A stretch of 64,000 nucleotides of DNA from assembly GCF_021401125.1 (NCBI RefSeq), contig NZ_JACBFQ010000002.1, forward strand, positions 248,001-312,000. Reading direction: 5' to 3'. Below are positions 23,972-32,285 of the stretch, piece by piece. The first letter of the stretch is position 1. Every line of letters starts with the position of its first letter. A program made the translations under genes and the position numbers. Origin of the DNA: Xanthobacter sp. NM-59 (GTDB taxonomy: Bacteria > Pseudomonadota > Alphaproteobacteria > Rhizobiales > Xanthobacteraceae). Below the pieces are notes generated by a model. That model had not been told where the DNA came from, searched no databases, and was given only the letters and a program-made list of their open reading frames with translations.

Positions 23972-24316
23972 ATGGTTGAGAAGTCCGCAGCCGCCAAGAG
24001 CGCGTCCACTGAGAGCGAAGCCGCCAAAACCGATGCCGCGAAGACCGACGCCGGCCTCGACATGGACGCCATGCGCGCGGAACTGGAACATCTGCGCGGC
24101 GAGCTTTCGCGCCTGCTGGACGCAGTGGGCGAAAGCGCCCGGCAGGCCGCCGACGATGTGGCCATTGCCGCCGAGGCGCAGGCGGAAACCGCCGGCATCT
24201 GGGCCGAGGGGCAGTGCGAATCGCTGCGCTCCAGCATCCGCGAGCGGCCGCTCACCGCGTGCGCCATCGCCGCCGGCGCCGGCCTCATCCTGGGGCAGAT
24301 CCTGCTCCGCCGCTGA
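23972..24316 (+). CDS. DUF883/ElaB-like membrane-anchored stress protein
   Basis: A 114-residue protein with a charged Ala/Lys/Ser-rich N-terminus, a helical coiled-coil-like middle (MDAMRAELEHLRGELSRLL), and one C-terminal membrane helix followed by LLRR. The arrangement, including the ERPLTACAIAAGAGLILGQI anchor, matches the DUF883 (ElaB/YgaM/YqjD) family of tail-anchored proteins, some of which bind ribosomes in stationary phase. AGGAG lies eight bases before ATG 23972. It directly follows phyR (103 bases), which supports a stress role, but no EcfG motif is seen before it. Confidence 0.8.
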   Translation: MVEKSAAAKSASTESEAAKTDAAKTDAGLDMDAMRAELEHLRGELSRLLDAVGESARQAADDVAIAAEAQAETAGIWAEGQCESLRSSIRERPLTACAIAAGAGLILGQILLRR

Positions 24317-24840
24317 GGCGCCTTGTCGCCCGACGATGCCGCGCCGGGCCTTGATTTCGCGACCGCGCAGCCGCGGCGGATTTTCTGGCGGGGACCGGCG
24401 GCGCCCCGGCCGGCCCATCGCTGCGGCCGAAGGCCGGCTGATGGGCGGATGGCTCCACGGGAGAGCTCACCGCCCGCACGCCCCGGCGCATGATCCCGGC
24501 TCCCGCTTGGCGGCGGGCGCCGACACGGGCGACATCACCCTGAATGCGGGCGGGCTCAATCATGCTTCCGGCTCGCGGAGCGGGGAGAATGCTTTCGGCC
24601 CATCGAGCTGAGGCGCCTTCCAGCCGGCGACCCGCCCGACGCTTCACGCGCCAACGCCCGAGAGGCGCCTTTGTGAGCCTGGTCCGCTGCGACAGAGATC
24701 GGCGCTGTCGATCCGCCTCGACGCGGGCTCCCGCCACGCCGCCAACCCGCCGTGCGAGCGGGAGAAAGCCGTTTCGCCCACCTCCCCTTCCCACAGGCCT
24801 TTGCGCCAGCCCAATGGGCTCGCTTTAGCGCCGGATGGCA
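24317..24840. other. Gene-free stretch between convergent genes
   Basis: About 520 bases. The sequence GAGGCGCCTT occurs three times (near 24315, 24612 and 24660), each with the GGCGCC palindrome in it. No open frame has a recognisable family motif. Nothing further is supported. Confidence 0.45.
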
Positions 24841-24871
24841 GAAGGCCCGTGAGTAGTGCGCACGGGCCTTC
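24841..24871 (-). terminator. Hairpin after the DUF3300 gene
   Basis: GAAGGCCCGTG (24841-24851) pairs perfectly with CACGGGCCTTC (24861-24871), eleven base pairs with a nine-base loop, five bases after the DUF3300 stop codon. There is no T-run on the minus strand beyond it, so termination strength is uncertain. Confidence 0.6.
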
Positions 24872-24875
24872 GGTC

Positions 24876-26525
24876 TCAGTTGTTGTTGCGCCGGTTGGTC
24901 TGCGGCCGGGCGCGCTGCTGGGGATTTGCCCTCTGCTGGGGTCTGGCGTGCTGCTTCGGCCGGGCGTGATGAGGCGCATTGGCACGAGGCTGCTGGCGCT
25001 GCGCGTTCGGACGGTTGGCGGGACGGTTCTGCCCGGCATTGGGACGGTTGGCGTTCGGACGATTCACGTTCGGACGGTTTGCCGCGGGCCGGCTCTCCGG
25101 ACGATTCGCGCTGGGGCGATTGACGTTCGGGCGGTTCACATTCGGCGTGTTGCCGGGACGGCTCTCCGGCCGGTTCACGTTCGGACGATTAATCTCCGGC
25201 CGCGTGCCCGGGCGACCCTCCGGACGGTTGATGTTCGGCCGGTTGATCTCCGGCCGCGTGCCGGGGCGGTTGTCCGGACGATTGATCTCCGGCCGCGTGC
25301 CCGGGCGACCCTCCGGACGGTTGATGTTCGGCCGGTTGATCTCCGGGCGCGTGCCCGGGCGGCCGTCCGGACGGTTGCCGGGGCGGTTCACATCCGGGCG
25401 GTTGATTTCGGGGCGCGTACCGGGGCGGTTGTCCGGGCGGTTGATGATAATGCCGCTATTGCCGGGCTGATTGATGTTGATTTCGGGCCGGTTGATGATC
25501 GGGCGATTGCCCGGCCGGTTGCCTTGCCACGTGCCGCCACCGGGACGGGACGGCGGACGCATGGCCGGCCGGTCGGGCCGCCCCGGGCGGCCGGCGTCAG
25601 GCCGGCTGTGCGGCGGGCGGGGGTGCCACGGGCCAGGCCCCCAGGCCGGCGGGCGCGGACGCGGCCCCGGGCCCCAGCCCCAATGGGGCGGCTGATGCCA
25701 GGCGGGCGGGGCCACCCAGATGGTGTTCCAACCCCGGTTGTTCCAGCCCCAGCGATTGTTCCAGCTCGAGCCCACCAGCACCCCTGCCCCGAAGCCCAGG
25801 GCCCCGGCGGCAAAGGTGTTGAACGCGGTATTGGGATTGTAGACCGGCACGTAGACGCGCTCCGGATTGGCCGGCTGGATATAGATGGTGCGCTGGCCGG
25901 CATCCTCGCGGGTGGTCACCACCTGCTGCGGCGTGGTGGCGAGGTTGCCCACCTGCTCGGCCTGCGCGCGCAGCATCTGAATGGCGTTGGACACGTCCTG
26001 CGGCTGCTTGATGAAGGCGAAGCCGAGGGATTCCGTCCATTCCATGTGCTTGTAGAGGTTCTTCAGCACATCCGGGAAGCGCGTGAGCGCCTTCACGGAG
26101 GAATCCCAAGGCTTGCCGTCCAGGGCCGACAGGTCGCCGTGGCGCGCCGTATTGGGATTGCGCTCCACCCAGCGATAGGCGGCAACGATCTGGTCCGGGA
26201 ACGCGGCGGCGGGCAGCAGGATGGCCAGCAGCGGATCCGGATAAAGGGCGATGGGCGCCAGCAGGAATTCCAGCTCGGCCAGGGTGTAGAGCTCGGGCGC
26301 GAGCTCCGGCGCCGCGGCCGGCACCTGCGCCGGAAGGGGCGGTGCCTGGGTGGGCGCGGGCGAAGCCTCCGCAGCGGGCGCCGGAGTGGCCGCCGCGGGC
26401 GCCTCGGGGCTCTGCGCCAAAGCGGGCCCGACCGCGGCCGACCAGCCGAACACCGCAGCAACCGCCATGCGCGACCAGTTGCCGGCCCAGGCCGGCGGCC
26501 CCTTTTTGCGAACGCAGCTCGTCAT
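24876..26525 (-). CDS. DUF3300 secreted protein with Asn-Arg-Pro repeat tail
   Basis: A 549-residue exported protein. ATG 26525 has GGAG upstream and opens a signal peptide with cleavage probable after ALA in VGPALAQS. After a Pro/Ala linker, the DUF3300 domain spans about residues 80-270 (LEFLLAPIALYPDPLLA, WVERNPNT, YIQPANPERVYVPVYNP). A Trp/Pro/His-rich segment (WGWGPGPRPRPPAWGPGP) follows, then roughly 200 residues of repeats such as NRPEINRP, RPGTRPEINRP and NRPNVNRP, and a basic Gln/Arg/Asn end. The function of DUF3300 is unknown. The repeat tail suggests an unstructured, cationic surface or wall-binding region. Confidence 0.85.
   Translation of the reverse strand: MTSCVRKKGPPAWAGNWSRMAVAAVFGWSAAVGPALAQSPEAPAAATPAPAAEASPAPTQAPPLPAQVPAAAPELAPELYTLAELEFLLAPIALYPDPLLAILLPAAAFPDQIVAAYRWVERNPNTARHGDLSALDGKPWDSSVKALTRFPDVLKNLYKHMEWTESLGFAFIKQPQDVSNAIQMLRAQAEQVGNLATTPQQVVTTREDAGQRTIYIQPANPERVYVPVYNPNTAFNTFAAGALGFGAGVLVGSSWNNRWGWNNRGWNTIWVAPPAWHQPPHWGWGPGPRPRPPAWGPGPWHPRPPHSRPDAGRPGRPDRPAMRPPSRPGGGTWQGNRPGNRPIINRPEININQPGNSGIIINRPDNRPGTRPEINRPDVNRPGNRPDGRPGTRPEINRPNINRPEGRPGTRPEINRPDNRPGTRPEINRPNINRPEGRPGTRPEINRPNVNRPESRPGNTPNVNRPNVNRPSANRPESRPAANRPNVNRPNANRPNAGQNRPANRPNAQRQQPRANAPHHARPKQHARPQQRANPQQRARPQTNRRNNN
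25080..25470 (-). repeat. Imperfect tandem repeats coding RPGTRPEINRP-type units
   Basis: The DNA here is built from diverged copies of a unit that contains GGTTGATCTCCGGCCGCGTG, each coding about 11-18 residues of Asn-Arg-Pro-rich protein. Copy number is likely to vary between strains through slippage. Confidence 0.8.
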
Positions 26526-26679
26526 CCCTGTCTCCAGCGTCACCACGGCGCAGATCCAACGCTGATTGAGGGCGCGCCGCAAGGCGCTGGATCAATCTTG
26601 GGACGGGCCGCACAGGGCTGGGACACGCCGCGCAGCCAGCTGCTGCCCAGCGCGCCCCCGGGCGATCCCGGAGCCAGCC

Positions 26680-27441
26680 TCAGCGCCCCGCGCGGCGGGC
26701 GCGCACGGCGGCGCCGAAGGCGGCGAGCAGGCGCGCATTGGGCGCCGACAAAGCGGGCTTGTATTCGGGATGCCACTGCACCCCCACCGCGAAGGGATGA
26801 TCGCGCAGCGACACGGCCTCCACGGTGCCGTCGGGCGCGAGAGCTTCCACCGAGAGCCCCTCCCCCACCGTGTCGAGCCCCTGATAATGCAGGGAATTCA
26901 CCGAAAACCGCGCCGCCCCGAAGGTCGCCTCCAGGGGCGAGGACGGTGTCAGTTCCACCTCGTGCAGGGGCCCATATTGCAGGTCGAGCGGCCCTTCCTC
27001 GGGCGAATGGTGGTTCATGCGCCCGGGCTGGTCGGCAAGGCGGGCATGCAGGGTGCCGCCCAGGGCCACGTTGAATTCCTGAAAGCCGCGACAGATGAAG
27101 AGCGACGGCATGCCGCGCGCCACCGCCGCCCGAATCAGCCCCAGCGCGAAGCGGTCACGGGTGGGGTCGAACGGCCCCGGCGCATCTTCCGGCCCGTTCC
27201 AGTGGCTCGGATGCACATTGGAAGGGCTGCCGGTGAAGAAGAATCCATCCACATGGCCGAGCAGGGCGTCAATGTCCGCCTCGAATGCGCCCGGCGCCAT
27301 CACCGGCAGCGCCATGACGGGCAGGCAGCCGGCGAAGTCATAGACCGCCCGCGCATATTTCTCGCCCACCATGAAATAGGGCAGCTCGGTCTCGTCCTTC
27401 AGGTCGCCGACCACGGCCACCAGCGGCTTGCCTTCAGCCAT
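26680..27441 (-). CDS. Gamma-glutamyl-gamma-aminobutyrate hydrolase family (class I amidotransferase-like, PuuD type)
   Basis: A 253-residue cytoplasmic peptidase C26-type protein. The nucleophile motif SLFICRGFQEFNVALGG carries Cys, and GVQWHPEY gives the His-x-Glu pair near residue 225. The YARAVYDFAGCLPVMALP start and DGFFFTGSPSNVHP block are typical of PuuD-like enzymes that hydrolyse gamma-glutamyl amides such as gamma-glutamyl-GABA. No putrescine pathway genes are near, so the substrate is open. It is followed by an outer membrane protein gene on the same strand, but the two are probably unrelated in function. Confidence 0.88.
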   Translation of the reverse strand: MAEGKPLVAVVGDLKDETELPYFMVGEKYARAVYDFAGCLPVMALPVMAPGAFEADIDALLGHVDGFFFTGSPSNVHPSHWNGPEDAPGPFDPTRDRFALGLIRAAVARGMPSLFICRGFQEFNVALGGTLHARLADQPGRMNHHSPEEGPLDLQYGPLHEVELTPSSPLEATFGAARFSVNSLHYQGLDTVGEGLSVEALAPDGTVEAVSLRDHPFAVGVQWHPEYKPALSAPNARLLAAFGAAVRARRAGR

Positions 27442-27465
27442 TTTCGCAAAGCTCCCGGAACCCGC

Positions 27466-28158
27466 TCACTCGCCCAGGCTGTAGCGCACGCCGAGGCGCA
27501 ACTGATGGCCGCCCAGCTCGTCGATGCCGACGCCCGTGATGCCCGGCAGGTCCGGGGCGCCAAGGCTCACATAGCGGTATCCGAGGTCGATGGTCCAGGT
27601 GTTCGACACAGCGTAGGACACGCCGGCCCCCAGGCTCCAGGCAAAGCGCCAGTCGTCGCCGAAGCTGGGCAGGCCCGCCGGCGGCGTGATCTGGTCGATA
27701 GCAAAGCCCACCCCGCCGCTGAGATAGGGCGTGAAGCCGGCCAAGGTGATGACATCCCAGTACAGGCTGGCGAGCGCCACCGTTGAATCGGCCTCGAAGC
27801 GCCCCAGCACCGTGTCGACGCCGCCAAGGTTGAGATAATCGATGCCCACTTCCGCCCGCAGCCAGGGCGTGAAGCGATAACCAAGACCGGCGCCGATGGA
27901 CCAGCCCGAGGAATGCCCCGAGCCGCCCGTGGGCAGGGCGCCGGTGAACAGCGTGTCGAAGGAGCCGTCCACATAGCCGGCCACATAGCCCGCGTCGGCG
28001 CGCAGGTACCAGCCGGCCGCGCCCTCTTCCGCCACGTCCGGCGGGGCGAGGGAGAAGTCACCGGCCTTGCCCAGCAGCGGCATGTCGTCATCCGCCCGCG
28101 CGGCGACAACCGGAGCAAGAAGAAGAGTCGCCGCCAGTACGGAAACCGAACGCCACAT
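27466..28158 (-). CDS. Outer membrane beta-barrel protein (Omp25/31-like)
   Basis: A 230-residue protein with a signal peptide (SVLAATLLLAPVVAARADDD, cleavage after ARA) and alternating beta-strand segments such as GWYLRADAGYVAGYVDG, SIGAGLGYRFTPWLRAEVG and SLGAGVSYAVSNTWTIDLGYRYV. It ends in QLRLGVRYSLGE, close to the aromatic-ended last strand of outer membrane barrels. The family is the small Rhizobiales porin-like OmpA-barrel group (opacity-type). ATG 28158 is used; a GTG directly before it is the alternative. Role: structural or adhesive outer membrane protein; no substrate is implied. Confidence 0.85.
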   Translation of the reverse strand: MWRSVSVLAATLLLAPVVAARADDDMPLLGKAGDFSLAPPDVAEEGAAGWYLRADAGYVAGYVDGSFDTLFTGALPTGGSGHSSGWSIGAGLGYRFTPWLRAEVGIDYLNLGGVDTVLGRFEADSTVALASLYWDVITLAGFTPYLSGGVGFAIDQITPPAGLPSFGDDWRFAWSLGAGVSYAVSNTWTIDLGYRYVSLGAPDLPGITGVGIDELGGHQLRLGVRYSLGE

Positions 28159-28333
28159 CACGCACCCACCGCATCACTGTCTCGATGGGGAAAGGCTCGC
28201 ACGGGAAGGCTTAAAGTCGAATTAACCCTGATGGGAAGTTAAAGCCGGAGTGGCGCCTGCGGAATCCGGCATCCGGGGAGGTCTATGCTTGGCCGTCCCT
28301 GGGGCGCGGCACGAAGGCAGCCCTCAAGAACGC

Positions 28334-28360
28334 CGAAGGCCGGGACAAGCCCGGCCTTCG
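28334..28360 (-). terminator. Terminator of glmM
   Basis: CGAAGGCCGGG (28334-28344) pairs with CCCGGCCTTCG (28350-28360) around a five-base loop, extended by AACG/CGTT on the outside. On the minus strand it is followed by a short T-containing run (GTTCTTGA). It lies 39 bases after the glmM stop codon. Confidence 0.7.
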
Positions 28361-28398
28361 CGTTATCGCGGGATCTGTCGGCGCTTCGCCGCGCGGCT

Positions 28399-29742
28399 TC
28401 AGGCCGCCACGCGCTTCAGGGCGTCAATGACCTCGTCCACCACTTCCTCGATCAGGTCGCGGTCATCACCCTCGCCCATCACGCGGATCACCGGCTCGGT
28501 GCCGGAGCGGCGGATCAGCAGGCGGCCGCGATTGGACAGGCGCCGCTCGGCATCGGCGATGGTGGTCTGCACATTGGCATCCTCCAGCGGCATGCCGTTG
28601 CCATAGCGCACATTCTTCAGCACCTGCGGCAGCGGGTCGAAACGGTGGCACACCTCGGATACCGGCCGGCCCTGCCGCGCCACCACCGCAAGCACCTGCA
28701 GCGCCGCCACGAGGCCGTCGCCTGTGGTCGAGAAGTCGGTGAGGATGATGTGGCCGGACTGCTCGCCACCCACATTATAGCCCTCGGCGCGCATGCGCTC
28801 GAGCACGTAGCGGTCGCCCACGGCGGCGCGGGCGAGGCCGATGCCCTGCGCGTTGAGGTGCCGCTCCAGGCCCAGATTGGACATGACCGTGGCGACGATG
28901 CCGTTGCCGGAGAGCCGACCATCGGCCTTGAAGCTCTCGGCCACCACGGCCATGAGCTGGTCGCCATCCACCAGATGGCCCTTCTCGTCCACCAGGATGA
29001 CCCGGTCGGCGTCCCCGTCGAGGGCGATGCCGATATCGGCGCGCACCTCCCGCACCTTGGCGCTGAGCGCCTCGGGCGAGGTGGAGCCCACATCGCGGTT
29101 GATGTTGAGCCCGTCCGGATCGACGCCGATGGAAACCACCTCCGCGCCCAGTTCCCACAAGGCTTCCGGCGCGACGCGATAGGCCGCGCCATTGGCGCAG
29201 TCCACCACCACCCGCAGGCCGTCGAACTTCTGATCGCGCGGCAGCGTGCCCTTGGCATATTCGATGTAGCGGGCGTGCACGCCCTCCAGCCGGCGGGCGC
29301 GGCCGATCTCGGCCGGCCTGGCCAGGTGGCGGGAGAGATCCTGGTCGATCAGCGCCTCGATCTCCCGCTCCGTCTCGTCGGAGAGCTTGAAGCCATCGGG
29401 CCCGAACAGCTTGATGCCGTTGTCGTCGAACGGGTTGTGGGAGGCGGAGATCATCACCCCGAGATCAGCCCGCATGGAGCGGGTGAGCAGGCCCACGGCC
29501 GGGGTCGGCATGGGGCCAAGCAGCAGCACCTCCATGCCCACGGAGGTGAAGCCAGCCACCAGCGCATTCTCGATCATGTAGCCCGAGAGGCGGGTGTCCT
29601 TGCCGATCACGACCCGGTGGCGGTGATCGCCGCGACGGAAGGTGAGGCCCGCGGCCATCCCGACCCGCAGCGCGATATCGGCGGTGAGCGTCGTATTGGC
29701 ACGTCCACGCACCCCATCGGTGCCGAAATACTTGCGCGACAT
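28399..29742 (-). CDS. glmM: Phosphoglucosamine mutase
   Basis: Converts glucosamine-6-phosphate to glucosamine-1-phosphate for UDP-GlcNAc, and so for peptidoglycan and LPS. The active-site phosphoserine is Ser101 in [15 protein letters not shown]. The metal loop [11 protein letters not shown] lies near residue 241, the sugar-binding loop GGEQSGHI near 325 and the phosphate-binding [12 protein letters not shown] near the C-terminus. At 447 residues it is full length. It stands as a single gene with its own hairpin terminator. Confidence 0.97.
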   Translation of the reverse strand: MSRKYFGTDGVRGRANTTLTADIALRVGMAAGLTFRRGDHRHRVVIGKDTRLSGYMIENALVAGFTSVGMEVLLLGPMPTPAVGLLTRSMRADLGVMISASHNPFDDNGIKLFGPDGFKLSDETEREIEALIDQDLSRHLARPAEIGRARRLEGVHARYIEYAKGTLPRDQKFDGLRVVVDCANGAAYRVAPEALWELGAEVVSIGVDPDGLNINRDVGSTSPEALSAKVREVRADIGIALDGDADRVILVDEKGHLVDGDQLMAVVAESFKADGRLSGNGIVATVMSNLGLERHLNAQGIGLARAAVGDRYVLERMRAEGYNVGGEQSGHIILTDFSTTGDGLVAALQVLAVVARQGRPVSEVCHRFDPLPQVLKNVRYGNGMPLEDANVQTTIADAERRLSNRGRLLIRRSGTEPVIRVMGEGDDRDLIEEVVDEVIDALKRVAA

Positions 29743-29903
29743 GTCCCCTCATACATGCTGGGGCCAGCCTGAGGCCCGCCTCCCGGTATCGTGATGGCTT
29801 AGCATCCCTTCGCCCGCCGCGCGATCACATCTCGTGACTGCATTTCACAGGGTTTGCGCGGGGCGGAGCGGATCAGAGCTTCGCCATCATGTCGTTTTCG
29901 TGG

Positions 29904-31010
29904 TCACTGCCCGATGGGCGTCGGCGCCGGCGTGGCGGCGAGGGGGAACAGGCCCGGCTCCTTGCCGTCCAGCTTCACCTTGGCCATGTCGATCGCCTGC
30001 AAGGCGGGATTACCGTAAGTGGTGAAGGTGTAGCGCATGTTCTTCAGGTCCGCATAAACCGTCCACTCGGTCAGCTCGTTGCCGGAAACGCCACCGCCGG
30101 CGGCGGAATCCGACTGCGTCACCACCGAGCCGGGAGCGATGTCGAACGAGCTCATGATGTGGCGCACGGTGGTCAGCCCCTCATCCACGGTCGCCGGCTG
30201 GGGCGCGAAGCGCGAGAAGAAGAAGGCGCGCACGAAGCGCGAGGGCGAGAGCACATCTCCGGGCAGGCCGTGCAGCCCCGCGCCCGTGGACGGCGGCGAG
30301 ATGGTGAGCGGACCCACGCTCATGGAATCCGGCTCGGCCGCGCCAAGATTCACATATTGGCCGAGATTGGCCAGGTGCCAGTCGAAGCCGGGGGCGTTGG
30401 TGAGCACGCCGGTGGGGTTGTCGTACATGTGCAGCTCGCCGCCCACATATTCCACCACCAGGCTGGCGCCGCTGGCATCGTGCAGCGTCATGTGCACCGG
30501 CACCGGGCCCTTGAAGGTTTCCTGTGGCGCCGCGCTCACCTTGATCTTCGGCATGGCCGCCTTCACCTCCGCCACCGTGGCGAAGGAGGTGAGCACGTAG
30601 GTGAGCATCTCAAACGAGGCGATGGAGTTCTTGGCCTCCGCCGGCGTCACGTCCTGGAACTTGGCGAGGCCGGGCAGGTAGAGCAGCCCGCCGGCGAGGC
30701 CCTTCTCGTTCATGCCGTCCACGAAGATCTTCATGCCCACGCCATTGAGGCCGACGGCGGCATATTTGCCGGTCCAGCTCAGGCCGGTGCCGGCCTGCCC
30801 GGTGGGGCCGGTGCCGGTGAGCGCGACATTGCGCGGCATCACCATGGCCTGCGACTGCAGCGGCAGGCTGAACTCCATGGTGCGGCCATAGACCACGCCG
30901 CCATCCTTCGCCTTCAGGATCAGCGAGGTGCAGGCCGAGGCGGCCATGCCCTGCACCAGCAGCGCCGTGCCGGCGAGGAGGGCGGTGGCCGTGTGCTTCA
31001 TCTTCCGCAT
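29904..31010 (-). CDS. Linear amide C-N hydrolase, choloylglycine hydrolase family
   Basis: A 368-residue N-terminal nucleophile hydrolase exported through a signal peptide. The signal (TALLAGTALLVQGMAASA-type core) ends just before Cys27 in SACTSLILKAKDGG, so cleavage would expose the catalytic Cys. Family blocks VVYGRTMEF (Arg), DGMNEKGLAGGLLYLPG, and a VEYVGGELHMYDNPTGVLTN segment with the conserved Asn are present, then a LPGDVLSPSRFVRAFF block. The family cleaves bile acid amides, penicillin V or N-acyl-homoserine lactones. The substrate is not determinable here; AHL or penicillin V acylase activity is plausible for a soil bacterium. ATG 31010 has AAGGA upstream. Confidence 0.9.
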   Translation of the reverse strand: MRKMKHTATALLAGTALLVQGMAASACTSLILKAKDGGVVYGRTMEFSLPLQSQAMVMPRNVALTGTGPTGQAGTGLSWTGKYAAVGLNGVGMKIFVDGMNEKGLAGGLLYLPGLAKFQDVTPAEAKNSIASFEMLTYVLTSFATVAEVKAAMPKIKVSAAPQETFKGPVPVHMTLHDASGASLVVEYVGGELHMYDNPTGVLTNAPGFDWHLANLGQYVNLGAAEPDSMSVGPLTISPPSTGAGLHGLPGDVLSPSRFVRAFFFSRFAPQPATVDEGLTTVRHIMSSFDIAPGSVVTQSDSAAGGGVSGNELTEWTVYADLKNMRYTFTTYGNPALQAIDMAKVKLDGKEPGLFPLAATPAPTPIGQ

Positions 31011-31283
31011 GGGGTCATCCTTCCTGCAGTCATCAAGGTGTGGATCAGGCCCGGACGCACGACGTAAAGGGACCAAACGCGACGCTGCCCCCTGCCGCCC
31101 GCCTCTTGATGGCGAATGGGCGGTCGTAATTGCGCCCGTCACCATAAAGGGTGCGCCCCTTGCCGACACCCCCGGAGGCTCCCTTGAAGGCCGTCGCGCT
31201 GGCAAGAGGGTTAACGCTCCGCATTGCGCATCACCCCGCGCCGATGCTACCGCTCCGCGACGCTTTTCCGGAGATTGCCGACC

Positions 31284-32285
31284 GTGTCTGCTTCCAAGCT
31301 CGATGTTCTCGCCATCGGTAACGCCATCGTCGACGTGCTCGCGCGGGCAGAGGATGACTTCCTGGCCACCCACGACATGAACAAGGGCGGCATGGCGCTG
31401 ATCGACGAGCCGCGGGCGGAGGCGATCTACGGCGCCATGGGGCCCGGCACCGAGATTTCTGGTGGCTCGGCCGCCAACACCGCCGTGGGTGTTGCGGCGC
31501 TGGGCGCCCGCGCCGGCTTCATCGGCAAGGTGAAGGATGATGGGCTGGGCACCGTGTTCGGCCACGACATCCGCGCCGCCGGCGTCGCCTATGCCACGCC
31601 CGCCGCCGCCAATGGCGCCGCCACCGCCCGCTGCCTCATCCTGGTGACGCCCGACGGCGAGCGCACCATGAACACCTTCCTGGGCGCCGCCCAGGACCTC
31701 ACCCCCGCCGACATCCAGAAGGAGATGGTGGAAAGCGCCGCCGTCACCTATCTGGAAGGCTATCTGTGGGATCCGCCGGCGGCCAAGGAGGCCTTCCTCG
31801 CCGCCGCGAAAATCGCCCATGGCGCCGGCCGCAAGGTCGCCCTCACCCTCTCCGACTCCTTCTGCGTGGACCGCTACCGGGCAGAGTTCCTGGAGCTGAT
31901 CCGCTCCGGCACGGTGGACCTCACCTTCTGCAACGAGGCAGAGCTGAAGTCGCTCTACGAAACCGCCGATTTCGATACCGCCCTCGTCGCCCTGCGCAAG
32001 GACGCCAAGGAAGCGGTGGTGACCCGCTCGGAGAAGGGCGCCTCCTTCGTCACCGCCGGGGCGGTGGTGAGCGTGCCCGCCGTGCCCGTGGAACGGGTGG
32101 TGGACACCACCGGCGCCGGCGACCTGTTCGCCGCCGGCTTCCTGGCCGGCGACACGCGCGGGCTCGACCCGGCCACCAGCCTGCGCATCGGCGCCCTGGC
32201 GGCGGGCGAGATCATCACCCAGCTCGGCGCCCGGCCGCAGCGCAACCTCATCGACCTCGCCCGCGAGGCCGGCCTCATCTCGTGA
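31284..32285 (+). CDS. PfkB-family carbohydrate/adenosine kinase
   Basis: A 333-residue ribokinase-type sugar kinase. Motif 1 is visible in GGSAANTAVGVAALGARAGF and motif 2 in RVVDTTGAGDLFAAGFLAG, with the catalytic Asp in GAGD. In Rhizobiales, proteins of this length and pattern (LDVLAIGNAIVD at the start) are usually annotated adenosine kinase; this is likely but not proven. GTG 31284 has GGAG upstream and fits the family N-terminus; the longer open frame begins at 31224. Its stop overlaps the GTG of the helicase gene, so the two are coupled. It is divergent from the amide hydrolase. Confidence 0.9.
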   Translation: MSASKLDVLAIGNAIVDVLARAEDDFLATHDMNKGGMALIDEPRAEAIYGAMGPGTEISGGSAANTAVGVAALGARAGFIGKVKDDGLGTVFGHDIRAAGVAYATPAAANGAATARCLILVTPDGERTMNTFLGAAQDLTPADIQKEMVESAAVTYLEGYLWDPPAAKEAFLAAAKIAHGAGRKVALTLSDSFCVDRYRAEFLELIRSGTVDLTFCNEAELKSLYETADFDTALVALRKDAKEAVVTRSEKGASFVTAGAVVSVPAVPVERVVDTTGAGDLFAAGFLAGDTRGLDPATSLRIGALAAGEIITQLGARPQRNLIDLAREAGLIS

